DNA of 64,000 bases from Algihabitans albus (GTDB taxonomy: Bacteria > Pseudomonadota > Alphaproteobacteria > Kiloniellales > DSM-21159), in NCBI RefSeq assembly GCF_003572205.1, contig NZ_QXNY01000002.1, positions 620,001 to 684,000 on the forward strand, read 5' to 3'. The first letter of the stretch is position 1. Each line of letters starts with the position of its first letter. Of this stretch, positions 35,992 to 46,432 are shown one piece after another. Position numbers and translations under genes: made by a program. Below the pieces are notes generated by a model. The model saw nothing but the letters and a program-made list of their open reading frames with translations. It ran no database searches and was not told the origin of the DNA.

Positions 35992-36921
35992 ATGATCATC
36001 GGCGACCTGCTGGATGCCCGCATTCTGGTCGAACTCAGGAATCGTCTGAGCTTTGCCGAAGCGGCGCGAAGCCTGAACCTGCCACCCGCAACGCTGAGCC
36101 GACGCGTGGCGCGCATCGAGGAGCAGGCCGGCCTGCGGTTGTTCGAGCGCACAACGCGCAGCGTGAGCGTGACCGCGGCGGGGACCGTCACGGTCGCCCA
36201 TGCGGAACGCATGATCGCGGAGGCCGACGCCATCGCGGTTTCGCTCGACGCCTTGCGGGACACGCCGGTCGGGCGGGTTCGCGTGTCGGCGCCGGTCATC
36301 CTCGGCCAAACGCTACTGGGCCCCATCGTCGCGGAGTTCCTGCGGGCGAATCCCCGTTGCGACCTCACGCTCGACTTGGAGAACCGGCAGGTCGATCTGA
36401 TCGAGGAGAACTTCGACGTCGCCATCCGCGTCGGTCATCCCGGCCATGGCGACTTGGTCGCCCGCGTGATCGGCCATGTGGAAGCCGCTCTCTACCGGGC
36501 TGCACGCAGCATCTCCGCCGACGGCCAAACCGGCGAGACGCCGACGCTCAAAAGCCTCGAGGGCGCAGCCTTCGGACTGCTGAGAAGCGACGACACGCGC
36601 CGACCCGAACTGACGCTTGTCACGCCGGAGGGAAAGCAGCACAGGCTGTCGGTCCTCCCCCAGTTGGTCTGTCTCAATCCGGACATCCTGCGCAATGCCG
36701 CCTTGGCAAGCGACCTGACCGTCGTACTGCCCCGCATGAGCGTGGAAAGCGATCTGAAACAAGGACGTCTCGAGCGCCTTGTTGCACCATGGCTCGCGGT
36801 CCGCACTCCGGTTCACGCCGTCTTCACCTCTCGGCGCCTGATGCGACCGGCGGTGCGGGCCTTCATCGAGCTCGCGACCGAACATCTCGGGCGCCGCCTG
36901 AAGCAGATCGAGGCGGCATGA
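35992..36921 (+). CDS. LysR-family transcription regulator
   Basis: 309 residues. N-terminal winged HTH at about 3-62 (SFAEAARSLNLPPATLSRRV, then RLFERTTRSVSVTAAG), followed by a substrate-binding domain with effector region VGRVRVSAPVILGQTLLGP. It probably controls the divergent YcaC-like gene. The intergenic region holds two CCAGTCTT direct repeats (35823 and 35840) and GCAGG-T-CCTGC (35876-35886) as candidate sites. Confidence 0.92.
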   Translation: MIIGDLLDARILVELRNRLSFAEAARSLNLPPATLSRRVARIEEQAGLRLFERTTRSVSVTAAGTVTVAHAERMIAEADAIAVSLDALRDTPVGRVRVSAPVILGQTLLGPIVAEFLRANPRCDLTLDLENRQVDLIEENFDVAIRVGHPGHGDLVARVIGHVEAALYRAARSISADGQTGETPTLKSLEGAAFGLLRSDDTRRPELTLVTPEGKQHRLSVLPQLVCLNPDILRNAALASDLTVVLPRMSVESDLKQGRLERLVAPWLAVRTPVHAVFTSRRLMRPAVRAFIELATEHLGRRLKQIEAA

Positions 36922-37017
36922 GAGTCCGCAACCGCCTCGCTCTCGGCAGGCGTTGGAGGGCGAGATACCGACAGGATCCGGTTGACGGCGGCTCGACCAC
37001 ACTGGAAAGCTGCGATC

Positions 37018-37773
<756 letters not shown>

Positions 37774-37787
37774 CGGGGGGAGATGGC

Positions 37788-38594
37788 ATGACGGTGGCGC
37801 ACGCCCTGCGCGCCCTGCGCGCCCTGCTGCTGCGCGAGCTGCTGCGCTTCGTGCAACAACGCGGCCGTTTCTTCGCGGCCTTGGTGCGCCCGCTGCTCTG
37901 GCTCCTGATCTTCGGCGCCGGATTCCGCGCCGCCATCGACCTGCCGGTTCTGGCCCCCTATGGCGAGATCGTGCCCTACGAGCTCTACATCGTGCCCGGC
38001 CTGATCGGCATGGTGCAGCTCTTCAACGGCATGCAGTCCTCCCTCTCGATGGTCTACGACCGCGAGATGGGCTCCATGCGCGTGCTGCTGACCACGCCGT
38101 TGCCCCGTCCCTTCCTGCTGACCGGCAAGATCCTGGCGGGCGTCGCGGTCTCCATGGTGCAGGTCTATGCCTTCCTGCTGATCGCCGCCCTCTTCGGCAT
38201 CCGCTTTCCGCTGTCGGGCTATCTGGCCCTGATCCCGGCTCTCATCGCGACCGGTGTGTTGCTGGGCGCGCTCGGGCTGCTGCTCTCGTCCCTGGTTCGT
38301 CAACTGGAGAACTTCGCGGGGATCATGAACTTCGTCATCTTCCCCGCCTTCTTCCTCTCCTCGGCGCTCTATCCCATCGAAACCATGCGCGCCTCCAGCA
38401 ACGTCATCGCCCTGCTCTGCGCCCTCAACCCCTTCACCTTTGCGGTCGAGCTGCTGCGCTTCGCGCTGCATCTGCAAATCGACGGCCTGGCCTTGGCCGT
38501 GGTGCTCGTTACCGGCCTCGCGACGCTGGCGGCCGCCTTCTGGAGCTACGATCCGGCGCGCTGGCAGAAGCGCGGCGGACCACCCGGCGGCTGA
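37788..38594 (+). CDS. ABC-2 type permease (PedC-like)
   Basis: 268 residues and six membrane helices. The N-terminus is ALRALLLRELLRFVQQRGRF and the core has LIFGAGFRAAIDLP and IVPGLIGMVQLFNGMQSS, the pattern of permeases beside PQQ-dependent dehydrogenases. The ATG at 37788 follows GGGGAG, 14 bases after the ATPase stop. The pair would export a small molecule. Confidence 0.9.
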   Translation: MTVAHALRALRALLLRELLRFVQQRGRFFAALVRPLLWLLIFGAGFRAAIDLPVLAPYGEIVPYELYIVPGLIGMVQLFNGMQSSLSMVYDREMGSMRVLLTTPLPRPFLLTGKILAGVAVSMVQVYAFLLIAALFGIRFPLSGYLALIPALIATGVLLGALGLLLSSLVRQLENFAGIMNFVIFPAFFLSSALYPIETMRASSNVIALLCALNPFTFAVELLRFALHLQIDGLALAVVLVTGLATLAAAFWSYDPARWQKRGGPPGG

Positions 38595-38607
38595 AGAAGA
38601 CGGAAAG

Positions 38608-38629
38608 GCGACAGCCGGCTGGCGCTTTT
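38608..38629 (+). terminator. Terminator-like hairpin after the ABC permease
   Basis: GCG-A-CAG / CTG-G-CGC stem with one mismatch, loop CCGG, then TTTT. Short, so termination may be partial before the dehydrogenase gene. Confidence 0.4.
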
Positions 38630-38733
38630 CGACCGCAGATGTAAATCTACTCCTCTTAGCTCCGGAAAAACGGAGCAGGAGCGGCAGCAAGCCGCCGGTC
38701 GCGGACGGCCGATCCAGACCTGGGAGGAGAGTC

Positions 38734-40869
38734 ATGGCGAGAGCAACCTTTGCCGTCGCGGGACAGCCGGCGGTGCCATTCGGACAGAGGCGTAACCTGC
38801 TGGCGGTCGGCGTGATTTCGGCGCTCTTTCTCGGCGCGCCGAGCAGCGAGGCCGCCGAGGTGACTCCGGTCGACGGTGCGCGGATCCTGGCGGCCGACCA
38901 GGAGCCGGGAAACTGGTTGACCCACGGCAGGACCTATTCGGAGCAGCGCTTCAGCCCACTCGATCAGATCAACGTCGAGACCGTCGGAGAGCTCGGCCTG
39001 GCCTGGTATGTCGACAAACCGGAACGCCGGGGGATCGAGGCCACGCCGCTGGTGATCGACGGGCGTATGTACACCACCTCGGCCTGGTCCATCGTCTACG
39101 CTCTCGACGCCAAGACCGGCAATGAACTCTGGCGCTTCGACCCCGAGGTTCCCAAGGAGTGGGGCAAACGCGCCTGCTGCGACGTGGTCAACCGCGGCGT
39201 CGCCGCCTGGGACGAGAAGGTTTACGTCGGCACCATCGACGGACGGCTGATCGCGCTCGACGCCGAGAGCGGGGCCGTGGTCTGGGACGTCAACACCATC
39301 GACCGTCGCAAGCCTTACACAATCACGGGCGCGCCGCGGGTCATCGACGGCAAGGTGATCATCGGCAACGGCGGGGCCGAGCTGGGCGTGCGGGGCTATG
39401 TCTCCGCCTACGACGCCGTGACGGGTGAGATGGCCTGGCGCTTCCACACCGTGCCGGGCAACCCGGCCGACGGTTTCGAGAATGCGACCATGGAGATGGC
39501 CGCCGAAACCTGGACGGGAGAGTGGTGGAGCTACGGCGGCGGCGGCACCGTCTGGGATTCCATGGCCTACGACGCCGAACTGAACCTGCTCTACATCGGC
39601 GTCGGCAACGGCTCGCCTTGGAATCGCGACATCCGCAGCCCCGAGGGCGGCGACAACTACTTCCTGTCCTCCATCGTCGCCCTGCGGCCCGATACCGGCG
39701 AGTACGTCTGGCACTACCAGACCACGCCAGGCGATACCTGGGACTACACCGCGACGCAGCACATCATGCTGCTCGACCTGGAGATCGACGGCGAAGAGCG
39801 CAAGACGCTGGTGCAGGCGCCGAAGAACGGCTTCTTCTACGTGATCGACCGAGAGACCGGCGCGTTCATCTCGGCCAACAACTTCGTACCGGTGAACTGG
39901 GCGACCCACATCGACCCGGAGACAGGCCGCCCGGTGGAGACCGAGCAGGCCCGCTATCCAGATCCGGACCAGCCGCAGTTCATCGTCCCCTCGCCCTTCG
40001 GCGGGCACAACTGGCACCCCATGGCCTACAGCCCGCGCACAGGCCTAGTCTACCTGCCGGCACAGGAGATGCCCTTCGTCTACGGCCGCGATCCGGGATT
40101 CGAGTTCAAACTCGGCGAATGGAACCTGGGGGTGAACTTCGCCCACGGCTCGATCCCCGAAGACCCCCAGGCGGCCAGCGAGGTGATCCCGCTGCTCAAG
40201 GGCCGGCTGCTGGCCTGGGACCCCGTCGCGAACGAAGAAGTCTTCCGGATCGAGCATCCGGGCCCCTGGAACGGCGGCGTGCTGGCGACGGCCGGGGACC
40301 TGGTGTTCCAGGGCACGCCCGGCGGCAGCTTCGCGGCCTACCATGCGGCGACCGGCGAAGAACTCTGGTCGATGCAGGCGCAGACGGGGGTCGTTTCGGG
40401 CCCCGTGACCTACGAGGTCGATGGCGAGCAGTACGTCACCGTCACGGTCGGCTGGGGCACCGTCTTCGGCCTGATCGCGCCGGGCGAACAACGGCCGGTC
40501 AGTCGCGTGCTGACCTTCAGGATCGGCGGCACCGCGCAACTGCCGGAGCCCGAGATTGCCGCCGAGGATTGGCCCGAGCCGCCGCCGGTGACCGGCAGCG
40601 AAGCGCAGATCGCCGAGGGCCGGCAGCTCTACCTGGCGCGCTGCTTCATGTGCCACGGCGACGCCGCCATGTCGGGCGGCGTACTGCCCGACCTGCGCAA
40701 GATCCCCGAGGCCAGTCACGCCGTCTGGGACCAAGTGGTGCTGGACGGCGCGCTGGCCGGTCGCGGCATGCCCGGCTTCAGCCACTTGCTGAGCGCCCCG
40801 GACTCCGCCGCGATCCAGCAGTACGTCATTCAACGTGCGCATGACACACGCGTCGTGGCGGAACAGTAG
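38734..40869 (+). CDS. PQQ-dependent quinohemoprotein alcohol dehydrogenase
   Basis: 711 residues: a signal peptide ending near SSEAAE, an eight-bladed propeller domain, and a C-terminal cytochrome c domain with CFMCHG. The adjacent Cys pair in KRACCDVVNRG is the vicinal disulfide of this family. The catalytic Asp is in TPGDTWDYTATQ. The residue two positions after WD is Thr, not Asp, which points to a calcium rather than a lanthanide enzyme. Periplasmic oxidation of primary alcohols or aldehydes is predicted, with electrons leaving through the fused heme. GGAGGA precedes the ATG. Confidence 0.95.
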   Translation: MARATFAVAGQPAVPFGQRRNLLAVGVISALFLGAPSSEAAEVTPVDGARILAADQEPGNWLTHGRTYSEQRFSPLDQINVETVGELGLAWYVDKPERRGIEATPLVIDGRMYTTSAWSIVYALDAKTGNELWRFDPEVPKEWGKRACCDVVNRGVAAWDEKVYVGTIDGRLIALDAESGAVVWDVNTIDRRKPYTITGAPRVIDGKVIIGNGGAELGVRGYVSAYDAVTGEMAWRFHTVPGNPADGFENATMEMAAETWTGEWWSYGGGGTVWDSMAYDAELNLLYIGVGNGSPWNRDIRSPEGGDNYFLSSIVALRPDTGEYVWHYQTTPGDTWDYTATQHIMLLDLEIDGEERKTLVQAPKNGFFYVIDRETGAFISANNFVPVNWATHIDPETGRPVETEQARYPDPDQPQFIVPSPFGGHNWHPMAYSPRTGLVYLPAQEMPFVYGRDPGFEFKLGEWNLGVNFAHGSIPEDPQAASEVIPLLKGRLLAWDPVANEEVFRIEHPGPWNGGVLATAGDLVFQGTPGGSFAAYHAATGEELWSMQAQTGVVSGPVTYEVDGEQYVTVTVGWGTVFGLIAPGEQRPVSRVLTFRIGGTAQLPEPEIAAEDWPEPPPVTGSEAQIAEGRQLYLARCFMCHGDAAMSGGVLPDLRKIPEASHAVWDQVVLDGALAGRGMPGFSHLLSAPDSAAIQQYVIQRAHDTRVVAEQ

Positions 40870-40979
40870 GAGCCGAAGATCGCGATAGCGTTGCGCTTGG
40901 CTTCGGCCCACCCAGATAGTATTGTTAGGCGTATAAGCCTTTCATGGGCCAACCAGTAAAACACTTCGGGAGGATAGAT

Positions 40980-41057
40980 ATGACGTGGAATGCACCCCGC
41001 ATCGAAGAGATCTGCATCGGCATGGAGATCAACGGCTACTTCCCGGCCGAGTTCTAA
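40980..41057 (+). CDS. pqqA: PQQ precursor peptide PqqA
   Basis: A 25-residue peptide, MTWNAPRIEEICIGMEINGY followed by FPAEF. Glu16 and Tyr20 in EINGY are the residues cross-linked and cut out to make PQQ. GGAGG lies nine bases before the ATG. A weak hairpin (stem 40872-40878 / 40901-40907) lies between the dehydrogenase stop and pqqA and could tune expression. Confidence 0.97.
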   Translation: MTWNAPRIEEICIGMEINGYFPAEF

Positions 41058-41092
41058 GTCGGGTGTCACGATAGCCTCGGGCGGCTCCCGGC

Positions 41093-42004
41093 ATGAGTCG
41101 CCTTCGCGTTATCGTTCTCGGATCGGCGGCCGGCGGCGGTTACCCGCAGTGGAATTGCAGGGGTGCCGTCAGCGCGTTGTTTTGGGATGGCGATACGCGT
41201 GTCGAGGAGCGCAGTCAGTCCTCGATCGCCGTGTCTTCGGACGGTGAGAACTGGGCCTTGCTGAACTGCTCGCCGGACATTCGGCAGCAGATCATCAGTA
41301 CACCGGCCCTACAGCCGAAACAGCCACCGCGGCATACGCCGCTCGCCAGCATCCTTTTGACCAACGGCGATATCGATCATGTCGCCGGGCTTCTGACGCT
41401 GCGCGAACGACAGGCGTTCCGGCTCCTGGCGACACCGGGGATACTAGAGGTGTTGAACGACAATCGGATCTTCGACGCTCTCGACCGCGATCTGGTGCCG
41501 CGTCAGCCTGTCGCCTTGGGCGAAACCATCCCCCTGGTCGGCGAGGTGGTCGCCGAGATCTTTCCGGTCCCCGGCAAGGTTCCGCTCTACATGGAAAAGG
41601 GCGAACCGGAGATCGGCGCCGAAAGCGAGACGACGGTCGGCGTGAAGATCTCTGTCCCGGACGGCCCGAAGCTCTTCTACATTCCGGGCTGTGCCCATGT
41701 GCCGGCGCCCCTGAAGGCACGTATCGCGGGCGCGGACCTGCTGCTCTTCGATGGCACGCTCTGGCAGGACGACGAAATGCGGCGCGCCGGCGTCGGCCAG
41801 AAAACCGGTCACCGCATGGGCCACATTTCGATGTCGGGATCCGATGGGAGCATCGCCGCCTTCCGCGACGTCGATCTGAAACGCCGCGCCTTCATCCATA
41901 TCAACAACACCAATCCGGTACTGGTGCGGGACTCACCGGAGCGGCGGGAGGCGGAAGCCGCGGGCTGGGATATCACCTACGACGGCATGGAGATCGCGCT
42001 GTGA
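41093..42004 (+). CDS. pqqB: PQQ biosynthesis protein PqqB
   Basis: Metallo-beta-lactamase-fold hydroxylase acting on the cross-linked Glu-Tyr intermediate. 303 residues. MSRLRVIVLGSAAGGGYPQW is the family start, and LTNGDIDHVAGLL carries the metal-binding Asp and His. Cytosolic. Its stop overlaps the pqqC start. Confidence 0.97.
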   Translation: MSRLRVIVLGSAAGGGYPQWNCRGAVSALFWDGDTRVEERSQSSIAVSSDGENWALLNCSPDIRQQIISTPALQPKQPPRHTPLASILLTNGDIDHVAGLLTLRERQAFRLLATPGILEVLNDNRIFDALDRDLVPRQPVALGETIPLVGEVVAEIFPVPGKVPLYMEKGEPEIGAESETTVGVKISVPDGPKLFYIPGCAHVPAPLKARIAGADLLLFDGTLWQDDEMRRAGVGQKTGHRMGHISMSGSDGSIAAFRDVDLKRRAFIHINNTNPVLVRDSPERREAEAAGWDITYDGMEIAL

Positions 42005-42735
42005 GCAGCCTCTTGAGCAGGGAGCAACTGGAAGCGGCCCTGCGCAGGATCGGCGATGAGCGCTATCACCACCTCCATCCCTTTCATCACCGGCTCAACG
42101 GCGGCAAGCTAACCAAGGGTCAGGTTCAGGCCTGGGCCCTCAACCGCTACTACTACCAGAGAATGATTCCGCTGAAGGATGCGGCCATCGTGTCGCGCAT
42201 GGACGAGGCGGCGCTACGGCGCGAGTGGCGCCAGCGCATCATCGACCACGACGGAATGTCGGACGCGGACGGCGGACTTCGCCGCTGGCTGGCGTTAACC
42301 GACGGGCTGGGCCTGGACCGCGACTACGTCACCTCGACCGAGGGCGTGCTGCCGGCCACCAAGTTCGCGGTCGAGGCCTATCTGCATTTCGTCCGTGAGA
42401 AGAGTGTTCTGGAGGCCATCGCTTCCTCCTTGACCGAGCTCTTCTCGCCGGTCGCCATCGGGGCGCGGGTACGCGGCATGCTGGAGAACTACGACTACAT
42501 CACGCCCGAAATCCTCGCCTACTTCGACAAACGGCCCGAGCAGGCGACGCGCGATTCCGACTTCGCCCTGGCCTACGTGCTGGACAACGCACGCCGTCCG
42601 GACCAACAGCAGGACGCGCTGCGCGCGCTGACCTTCAAGTGCAATGTGCTCTGGGCACAACTCGACGCGCTGCATCACGCCTATGTCGAGCCCGGGATCG
42701 CACCGCCCGGCGCCTTCCGGCCGGAGGAAGAATGA
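42001..42735 (+). CDS. pqqC: Pyrroloquinoline-quinone synthase PqqC
   Basis: Catalyses the final oxidation and ring closure to PQQ without a cofactor. 244 residues, all helical. Conserved [20 protein letters not shown] and [17 protein letters not shown] lie at the N-terminus, with active-site His, Arg and Tyr residues. GTG start, overlapping pqqB; its stop overlaps the pqqD start. Confidence 0.97.
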   Translation: MSSLLSREQLEAALRRIGDERYHHLHPFHHRLNGGKLTKGQVQAWALNRYYYQRMIPLKDAAIVSRMDEAALRREWRQRIIDHDGMSDADGGLRRWLALTDGLGLDRDYVTSTEGVLPATKFAVEAYLHFVREKSVLEAIASSLTELFSPVAIGARVRGMLENYDYITPEILAYFDKRPEQATRDSDFALAYVLDNARRPDQQQDALRALTFKCNVLWAQLDALHHAYVEPGIAPPGAFRPEEE

Positions 42736-43055
42736 CGGGAAACCCAAGCGCCACGCCCCCGACCGGCCCTGCGCAGACCGGCCCGACCGCAACCAGCGTT
42801 CCCAGCCTGCCCCGGGGTGTCCGTCTTCGCTACGACGAAGCACGCGAACAGTGGCTGCTGATGGGACCCGAACGCTTGTTCAAGCTCGACGCGATTTCGT
42901 TGGAGATCCTGCGGCGCTGCGACGGCGAAAACGATCTTGCCGCCATCGTCGAAGACCTGGCACGCAGCTTCGGAGCAGAGGCGGCAGCGGTGGAGACGGA
43001 CGTTCAAACCTTCCTGACCGATCTCGCGAACCGCGGCATGGTGATACTGAAATGA
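42732..43055 (+). CDS. pqqD: PqqA-binding chaperone PqqD
   Basis: 107 residues. Delivers PqqA to PqqE. The family region [20 protein letters not shown] and [18 protein letters not shown] is clear. The first 28 residues are a Pro/Thr-rich, probably flexible leader. The start is fixed by the ATGA overlap with pqqC; the stop overlaps pqqE in the same way. Confidence 0.95.
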   Translation: MTGNPSATPPTGPAQTGPTATSVPSLPRGVRLRYDEAREQWLLMGPERLFKLDAISLEILRRCDGENDLAAIVEDLARSFGAEAAAVETDVQTFLTDLANRGMVILK

Positions 43056-44215
43056 ACCAGATCGAAGCCGATATCTCCGCAAGGGAGTCAGAAGTAGACG
43101 CGCCCGCGTCCAAGGTCTCCGAACCCGAAATCCCCGCGCCGCTGGGTCTGCTGGCGGAGTTGACCCACCGCTGCCCGCTGCATTGTCCCTATTGCTCCAA
43201 TCCCGTCGAACTGGAGCGGCGCTCGGGAGAGCTGGATACCGCGACCTGGAAGCGGGTCTTCAGCGAAGCCGCCGCCCTCGGCGTGCTGCAGGTGCATCTG
43301 TCCGGCGGCGAGCCGACCGCACGGCGCGACCTGGAGCAGATCGTTACCCACTGCGCCGAGGTCGGGCTCTACAGCAACCTGATCACCGCCGGCATCAACC
43401 TGGCGCGCGCGCGGCTGGAGACGCTGGCCGACTGCGGCCTGGACCACGTCCAGCTCTCCGTGCAAGCGCCCGAAGCGGCCGGCAACGACAAAATCGCCGG
43501 CTTGAAGGGCGCCTTTGCGCATAAGCTGGAACTGGCCGGCCACGTCCGCGATCTCGGACTTCCGCTGACCCTCAACTGCGTGATCCACCGCCACAACATC
43601 GACGAGCTCGACAAGCTGCTCGAGCTCGCGCTGACGCTTGGCGCCCACCGGCTGGAAATCGCCCACGCCCAGTATTACGGCTGGGCCCTGCGGAACCGGG
43701 CCGCCCTCATGCCGCGGCGCACCCAGGTCGAGGCGGCCATGGAAACGCTCGAGCGCGCCCGCGCCGAACACAAGGGCCGCCTGGTGATCGACGCCGTGGT
43801 GCCGGACTACTACGCCCGCCTGCCCAAACCCTGCATGGGCGGCTGGGGGCGCCGATCCCTCAACGTCACACCCAGCGGCAAAGTGCTGCCCTGCCACGCG
43901 GCCGAAACCCTGCCCGGCCTCGCCTTCGACAACGTGCGGGACCTACCTTTGGCCGACATCTGGTACGGGGGCGCCGCCTTCAATGCCTACCGCGGCACCG
44001 ACTGGATGCCTGAGCCTTGCCAGTCCTGCGAACGGCGCGAAATCGACTGGGGTGGCTGCCGCTGCCAGGCGCTGGCGCTCACCGGCGAAGCCGCCAACAC
44101 CGACCCGGCCTGCCACAAGTCGCCGAACCACGCGCAGATCCTGGCACTCGCCGAGGCCGACGCCGGCAAAGACGCGGACTTCGCCTATCGCGGCTTCTCG
44201 ACGGTCAAGACCTGA
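43052..44215 (+). CDS. pqqE: PqqA peptide cyclase PqqE (radical SAM)
   Basis: Forms the Glu-Tyr carbon-carbon bond in PqqA. 387 residues. The radical SAM motif is CPLHCPYC at about 42-49. The C-terminal SPASM-type Cys cluster includes [16 protein letters not shown], and [28 protein letters not shown] is the SAM-binding segment. Last gene of pqqABCDE. No pqqF or pqqG protease gene is present in the window. Confidence 0.97.
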   Translation: MNQIEADISARESEVDAPASKVSEPEIPAPLGLLAELTHRCPLHCPYCSNPVELERRSGELDTATWKRVFSEAAALGVLQVHLSGGEPTARRDLEQIVTHCAEVGLYSNLITAGINLARARLETLADCGLDHVQLSVQAPEAAGNDKIAGLKGAFAHKLELAGHVRDLGLPLTLNCVIHRHNIDELDKLLELALTLGAHRLEIAHAQYYGWALRNRAALMPRRTQVEAAMETLERARAEHKGRLVIDAVVPDYYARLPKPCMGGWGRRSLNVTPSGKVLPCHAAETLPGLAFDNVRDLPLADIWYGGAAFNAYRGTDWMPEPCQSCERREIDWGGCRCQALALTGEAANTDPACHKSPNHAQILALAEADAGKDADFAYRGFSTVKT

Positions 44216-44240
44216 TCCGAAGACGCCCGGCCCTACCCCC

Positions 44241-45251
44241 TCACACCCGCACAAGGGGTTGGTGGGCGCAGCGGAACGAGCCGCCGGCCATGCAGGGAAC
44301 CCGATAGGGACTTCGAATAACCTCGAAGCGTCGCTGCGCGAGCGCTTGCGCGATCGGATCGAGCGCATCCTCCGAGGGGACGACCACGGTTCGGTCGTCG
44401 AGAACGAGGTTGTTGCAGGCCATATGCGCCTTGGCCATCGCCTTCGGCACCTCGACCACATCCCAGTCCTTCATGAAGTCAGGCAGCCCCTTGGGAAGCG
44501 CCTCCAGGCTGGCCACGGCCACGCCCTCCCGGGGCGTCATCAGCACGCAGTCCAGATGCGGGAACATCGGGTCGATATCGACTGTCCGCACCTCGTAGTC
44601 GGGTCCGAGCGCATGCTGCAGCCAACGCGCACCCTCCGGATTGCTGCAACCGCCTGAGTGGCCGACCAGGATCTGTCGGCCGAGCACGAAGACGTCACCG
44701 CCTTCCAGGTAGCCCCAGCCAGGCCCTTCGTTGGAGTCGTCGGCGCCGCCGTCGGGCTGGGCGAAGTAGCGTGCGCCGCGCTCCATGGTCTGCGCGAGGA
44801 TCTCACGGATCGCGAAGCGCTGACGGCGATGGAACAGACTGCGCGGTGCCAGCTCGATCACGTTGTTCCCGATGGTGACGAAGGGGTCGCGCATCCAGGG
44901 GGTCGCGACGCCGTGTTCCTCGCCACGGGGAAACTTGCGGTTGGCCGGGCTGATCTCGCCGGCGACATGAACCCGTACACCGAGGCGCTCCAGCAAATCG
45001 ATCGCACCGCGTACCTGTCCGCTGAATTCCGCGAAAAGCTCCGGGTCCGCCTCCTTGACATCGCGGCCCTGGTTCTTCGTCCAAAACTCCGCGAAGGGTC
45101 CCTGGGCGCGCAGTTTCACGTCGCTCAGAAAGACCGGCAGAACCCAAGCGTCCGGCGAGCCGTAGACGCACTCCCGCAACGCCGCCCACTCGGACTCCAC
45201 ATAGATCGCCTGCTGGGCCGCCACCGGCGGCCGCGCCATCGCTTCTGTCAT
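44241..45251 (-). CDS. Amidinotransferase / arginine deiminase-fold enzyme
   Basis: 336 residues of the guanidino-modifying superfamily. The substrate-binding Asp lies in ATPWMRDPFVTIGNN, the catalytic His in MFPHLDCVLMTP and the nucleophilic Cys in GGSFRCAHQPL near the C-terminus. YLEGGDVFVLGRQILVGHSG is typical. It acts on a guanidino compound, either by hydrolysis or by amidino transfer; the substrate is not known. ATG at 45251 follows GGAGG. It converges on pqqE and lies downstream of a LysR gene on the same strand. Confidence 0.87.
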   Translation of the reverse strand: MTEAMARPPVAAQQAIYVESEWAALRECVYGSPDAWVLPVFLSDVKLRAQGPFAEFWTKNQGRDVKEADPELFAEFSGQVRGAIDLLERLGVRVHVAGEISPANRKFPRGEEHGVATPWMRDPFVTIGNNVIELAPRSLFHRRQRFAIREILAQTMERGARYFAQPDGGADDSNEGPGWGYLEGGDVFVLGRQILVGHSGGCSNPEGARWLQHALGPDYEVRTVDIDPMFPHLDCVLMTPREGVAVASLEALPKGLPDFMKDWDVVEVPKAMAKAHMACNNLVLDDRTVVVPSEDALDPIAQALAQRRFEVIRSPYRVPCMAGGSFRCAHQPLVRV

Positions 45252-45366
45252 CGGGTTCCTCCGCATCGATGTTTCGGCGCAGTCTAGCCGGTGGCCCGAG
45301 AGGCAACAGACTGAAGGACGCAAGCGCGTTTGCAGGAACCGGAAAGAGAAGCCGTTAGACTCTCAT

Positions 45367-46281
45367 TCAACCGCCGAAGCGGTCGAGCAGCGCGACGATA
45401 GCCCGGCGATTGGTCGCGTCGCGCCGGTAGACGAAGTAGAACTGAACCCGTAGCGGCGTGTGCGGTGTCGGAATCTCGACCAAGCCGTCCGTCTCCGCCG
45501 ACTTGACGAAGTGGACCGGCAGAAGAGCGCAACCGACCCCCGCCAGAACGGCCGCCAGGATGGATTCCAAGTTGCTGCCGCGTCCGGCCACCTGCAAGTC
45601 GTAGCGCCGCTCGAACTCCTGGAAGACGTCCGTGCGATAGTCGCGGGAGATGTAGGGAACGGACGCCTCCTTGCCGGACTGCGACGATGCCAGGGCGGCA
45701 CGTGTCGCCTTCAGGTAGGGCGACTGGCGGCTCATGTAGAGGCGATGCTGTTCGAAGAAGGCCGGCTTGTACTCCAGCGGCGCAAGCCACTCCGGCTGCC
45801 CGGTCACGCCGACGTCGATGCGGCGTTCGCGCACCTGGACGTCGATCATCGGATCGGTGTGAACGCTCACGTTGATCAGCATGTCCGGGAAAACCCGGTG
45901 CATCTGCGCAAGCGCAGCGACGACGCCCGCGTCAGGATTGGTGACCACGTTGTCGATGACGCCGAGATTGAAGCCGCCGCCAAGCGTCTGGCGGGTACTC
46001 TGGATCGTCTGTTCGAAAGACTGAAGCTCCGAGAACAGGCGGATCGCCGCCCTGTGCACGTCCTCGCCCTGCGGCGTCAAGGAGAAGCCGGAGCGTCCGC
46101 GCCGGCAGAGCTGAATGCCGATGCGCTTTTCCAAGGCGGAGAGATCGCGGCTGACCGTCGAGAGGCTTGCGCCCAGGCGGTAGGCCGCAGCCGAAACGCC
46201 ACCATGTTCGACCACCGCCAGGAAGATACGCAGGTGGCGCAGGTCATAGTTCGAAAGCGCAAAAGCCGCCACCCAATTCAC
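45367..46281 (-). CDS. LysR-family transcription regulator
   Basis: 304 residues from a GTG at 46281; the exact start is uncertain. HTH at about 14-70 (LRHLRIFLAVVEHGGVSAAA, RLGASLSTVSRDLSALEKRI), followed by an effector domain. Divergent from the amino-acid ABC operon and upstream of the amidinotransferase-fold gene, so it probably controls both. An inverted repeat and a direct repeat lie in the 151-base divergent gap. Confidence 0.91.
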   Translation of the reverse strand: MNWVAAFALSNYDLRHLRIFLAVVEHGGVSAAAYRLGASLSTVSRDLSALEKRIGIQLCRRGRSGFSLTPQGEDVHRAAIRLFSELQSFEQTIQSTRQTLGGGFNLGVIDNVVTNPDAGVVAALAQMHRVFPDMLINVSVHTDPMIDVQVRERRIDVGVTGQPEWLAPLEYKPAFFEQHRLYMSRQSPYLKATRAALASSQSGKEASVPYISRDYRTDVFQEFERRYDLQVAGRGSNLESILAAVLAGVGCALLPVHFVKSAETDGLVEIPTPHTPLRVQFYFVYRRDATNRRAIVALLDRFGG

Positions 46282-46283
46282 TC

Positions 46284-46303
46284 ACTTGCACGTCTAAGCA
46301 AGT
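46284..46303. promoter_or_regulatory. Inverted repeat ACTTGC-N8-GCAAGT at the LysR start
   Basis: Perfect 6-bp arms with an 8-base spacer, immediately upstream of the LysR start codon. Its size fits a LysR autoregulation site. Confidence 0.5.
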
Positions 46304-46345
46304 AAGCTAACAACCTTGCTCCTTCTTCCGCAACCAACCCGGCAG

Positions 46346-46369
46346 TAGCGTCAAGGCAATAGCGTCAAG
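46346..46369. promoter_or_regulatory. 10-bp direct repeat TAGCGTCAAG, two copies
   Basis: Copies start at 46346 and 46360, separated by four bases, in the divergent gap before the ABC substrate-binding gene. Candidate activator site or local duplication. Confidence 0.4.
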
Positions 46370-46432
46370 ACTGGGATCAAAAAACGCCGGGTCATGGACG
46401 ACCGGACGGCAGGGTACGACAAGGGGGACAGA

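Noticed and set aside
39715-39790. Lanthanide-type alcohol dehydrogenase
   Set aside because: Lanthanide enzymes carry an extra Asp two residues after the catalytic Asp; here that place is Thr (WDYT).
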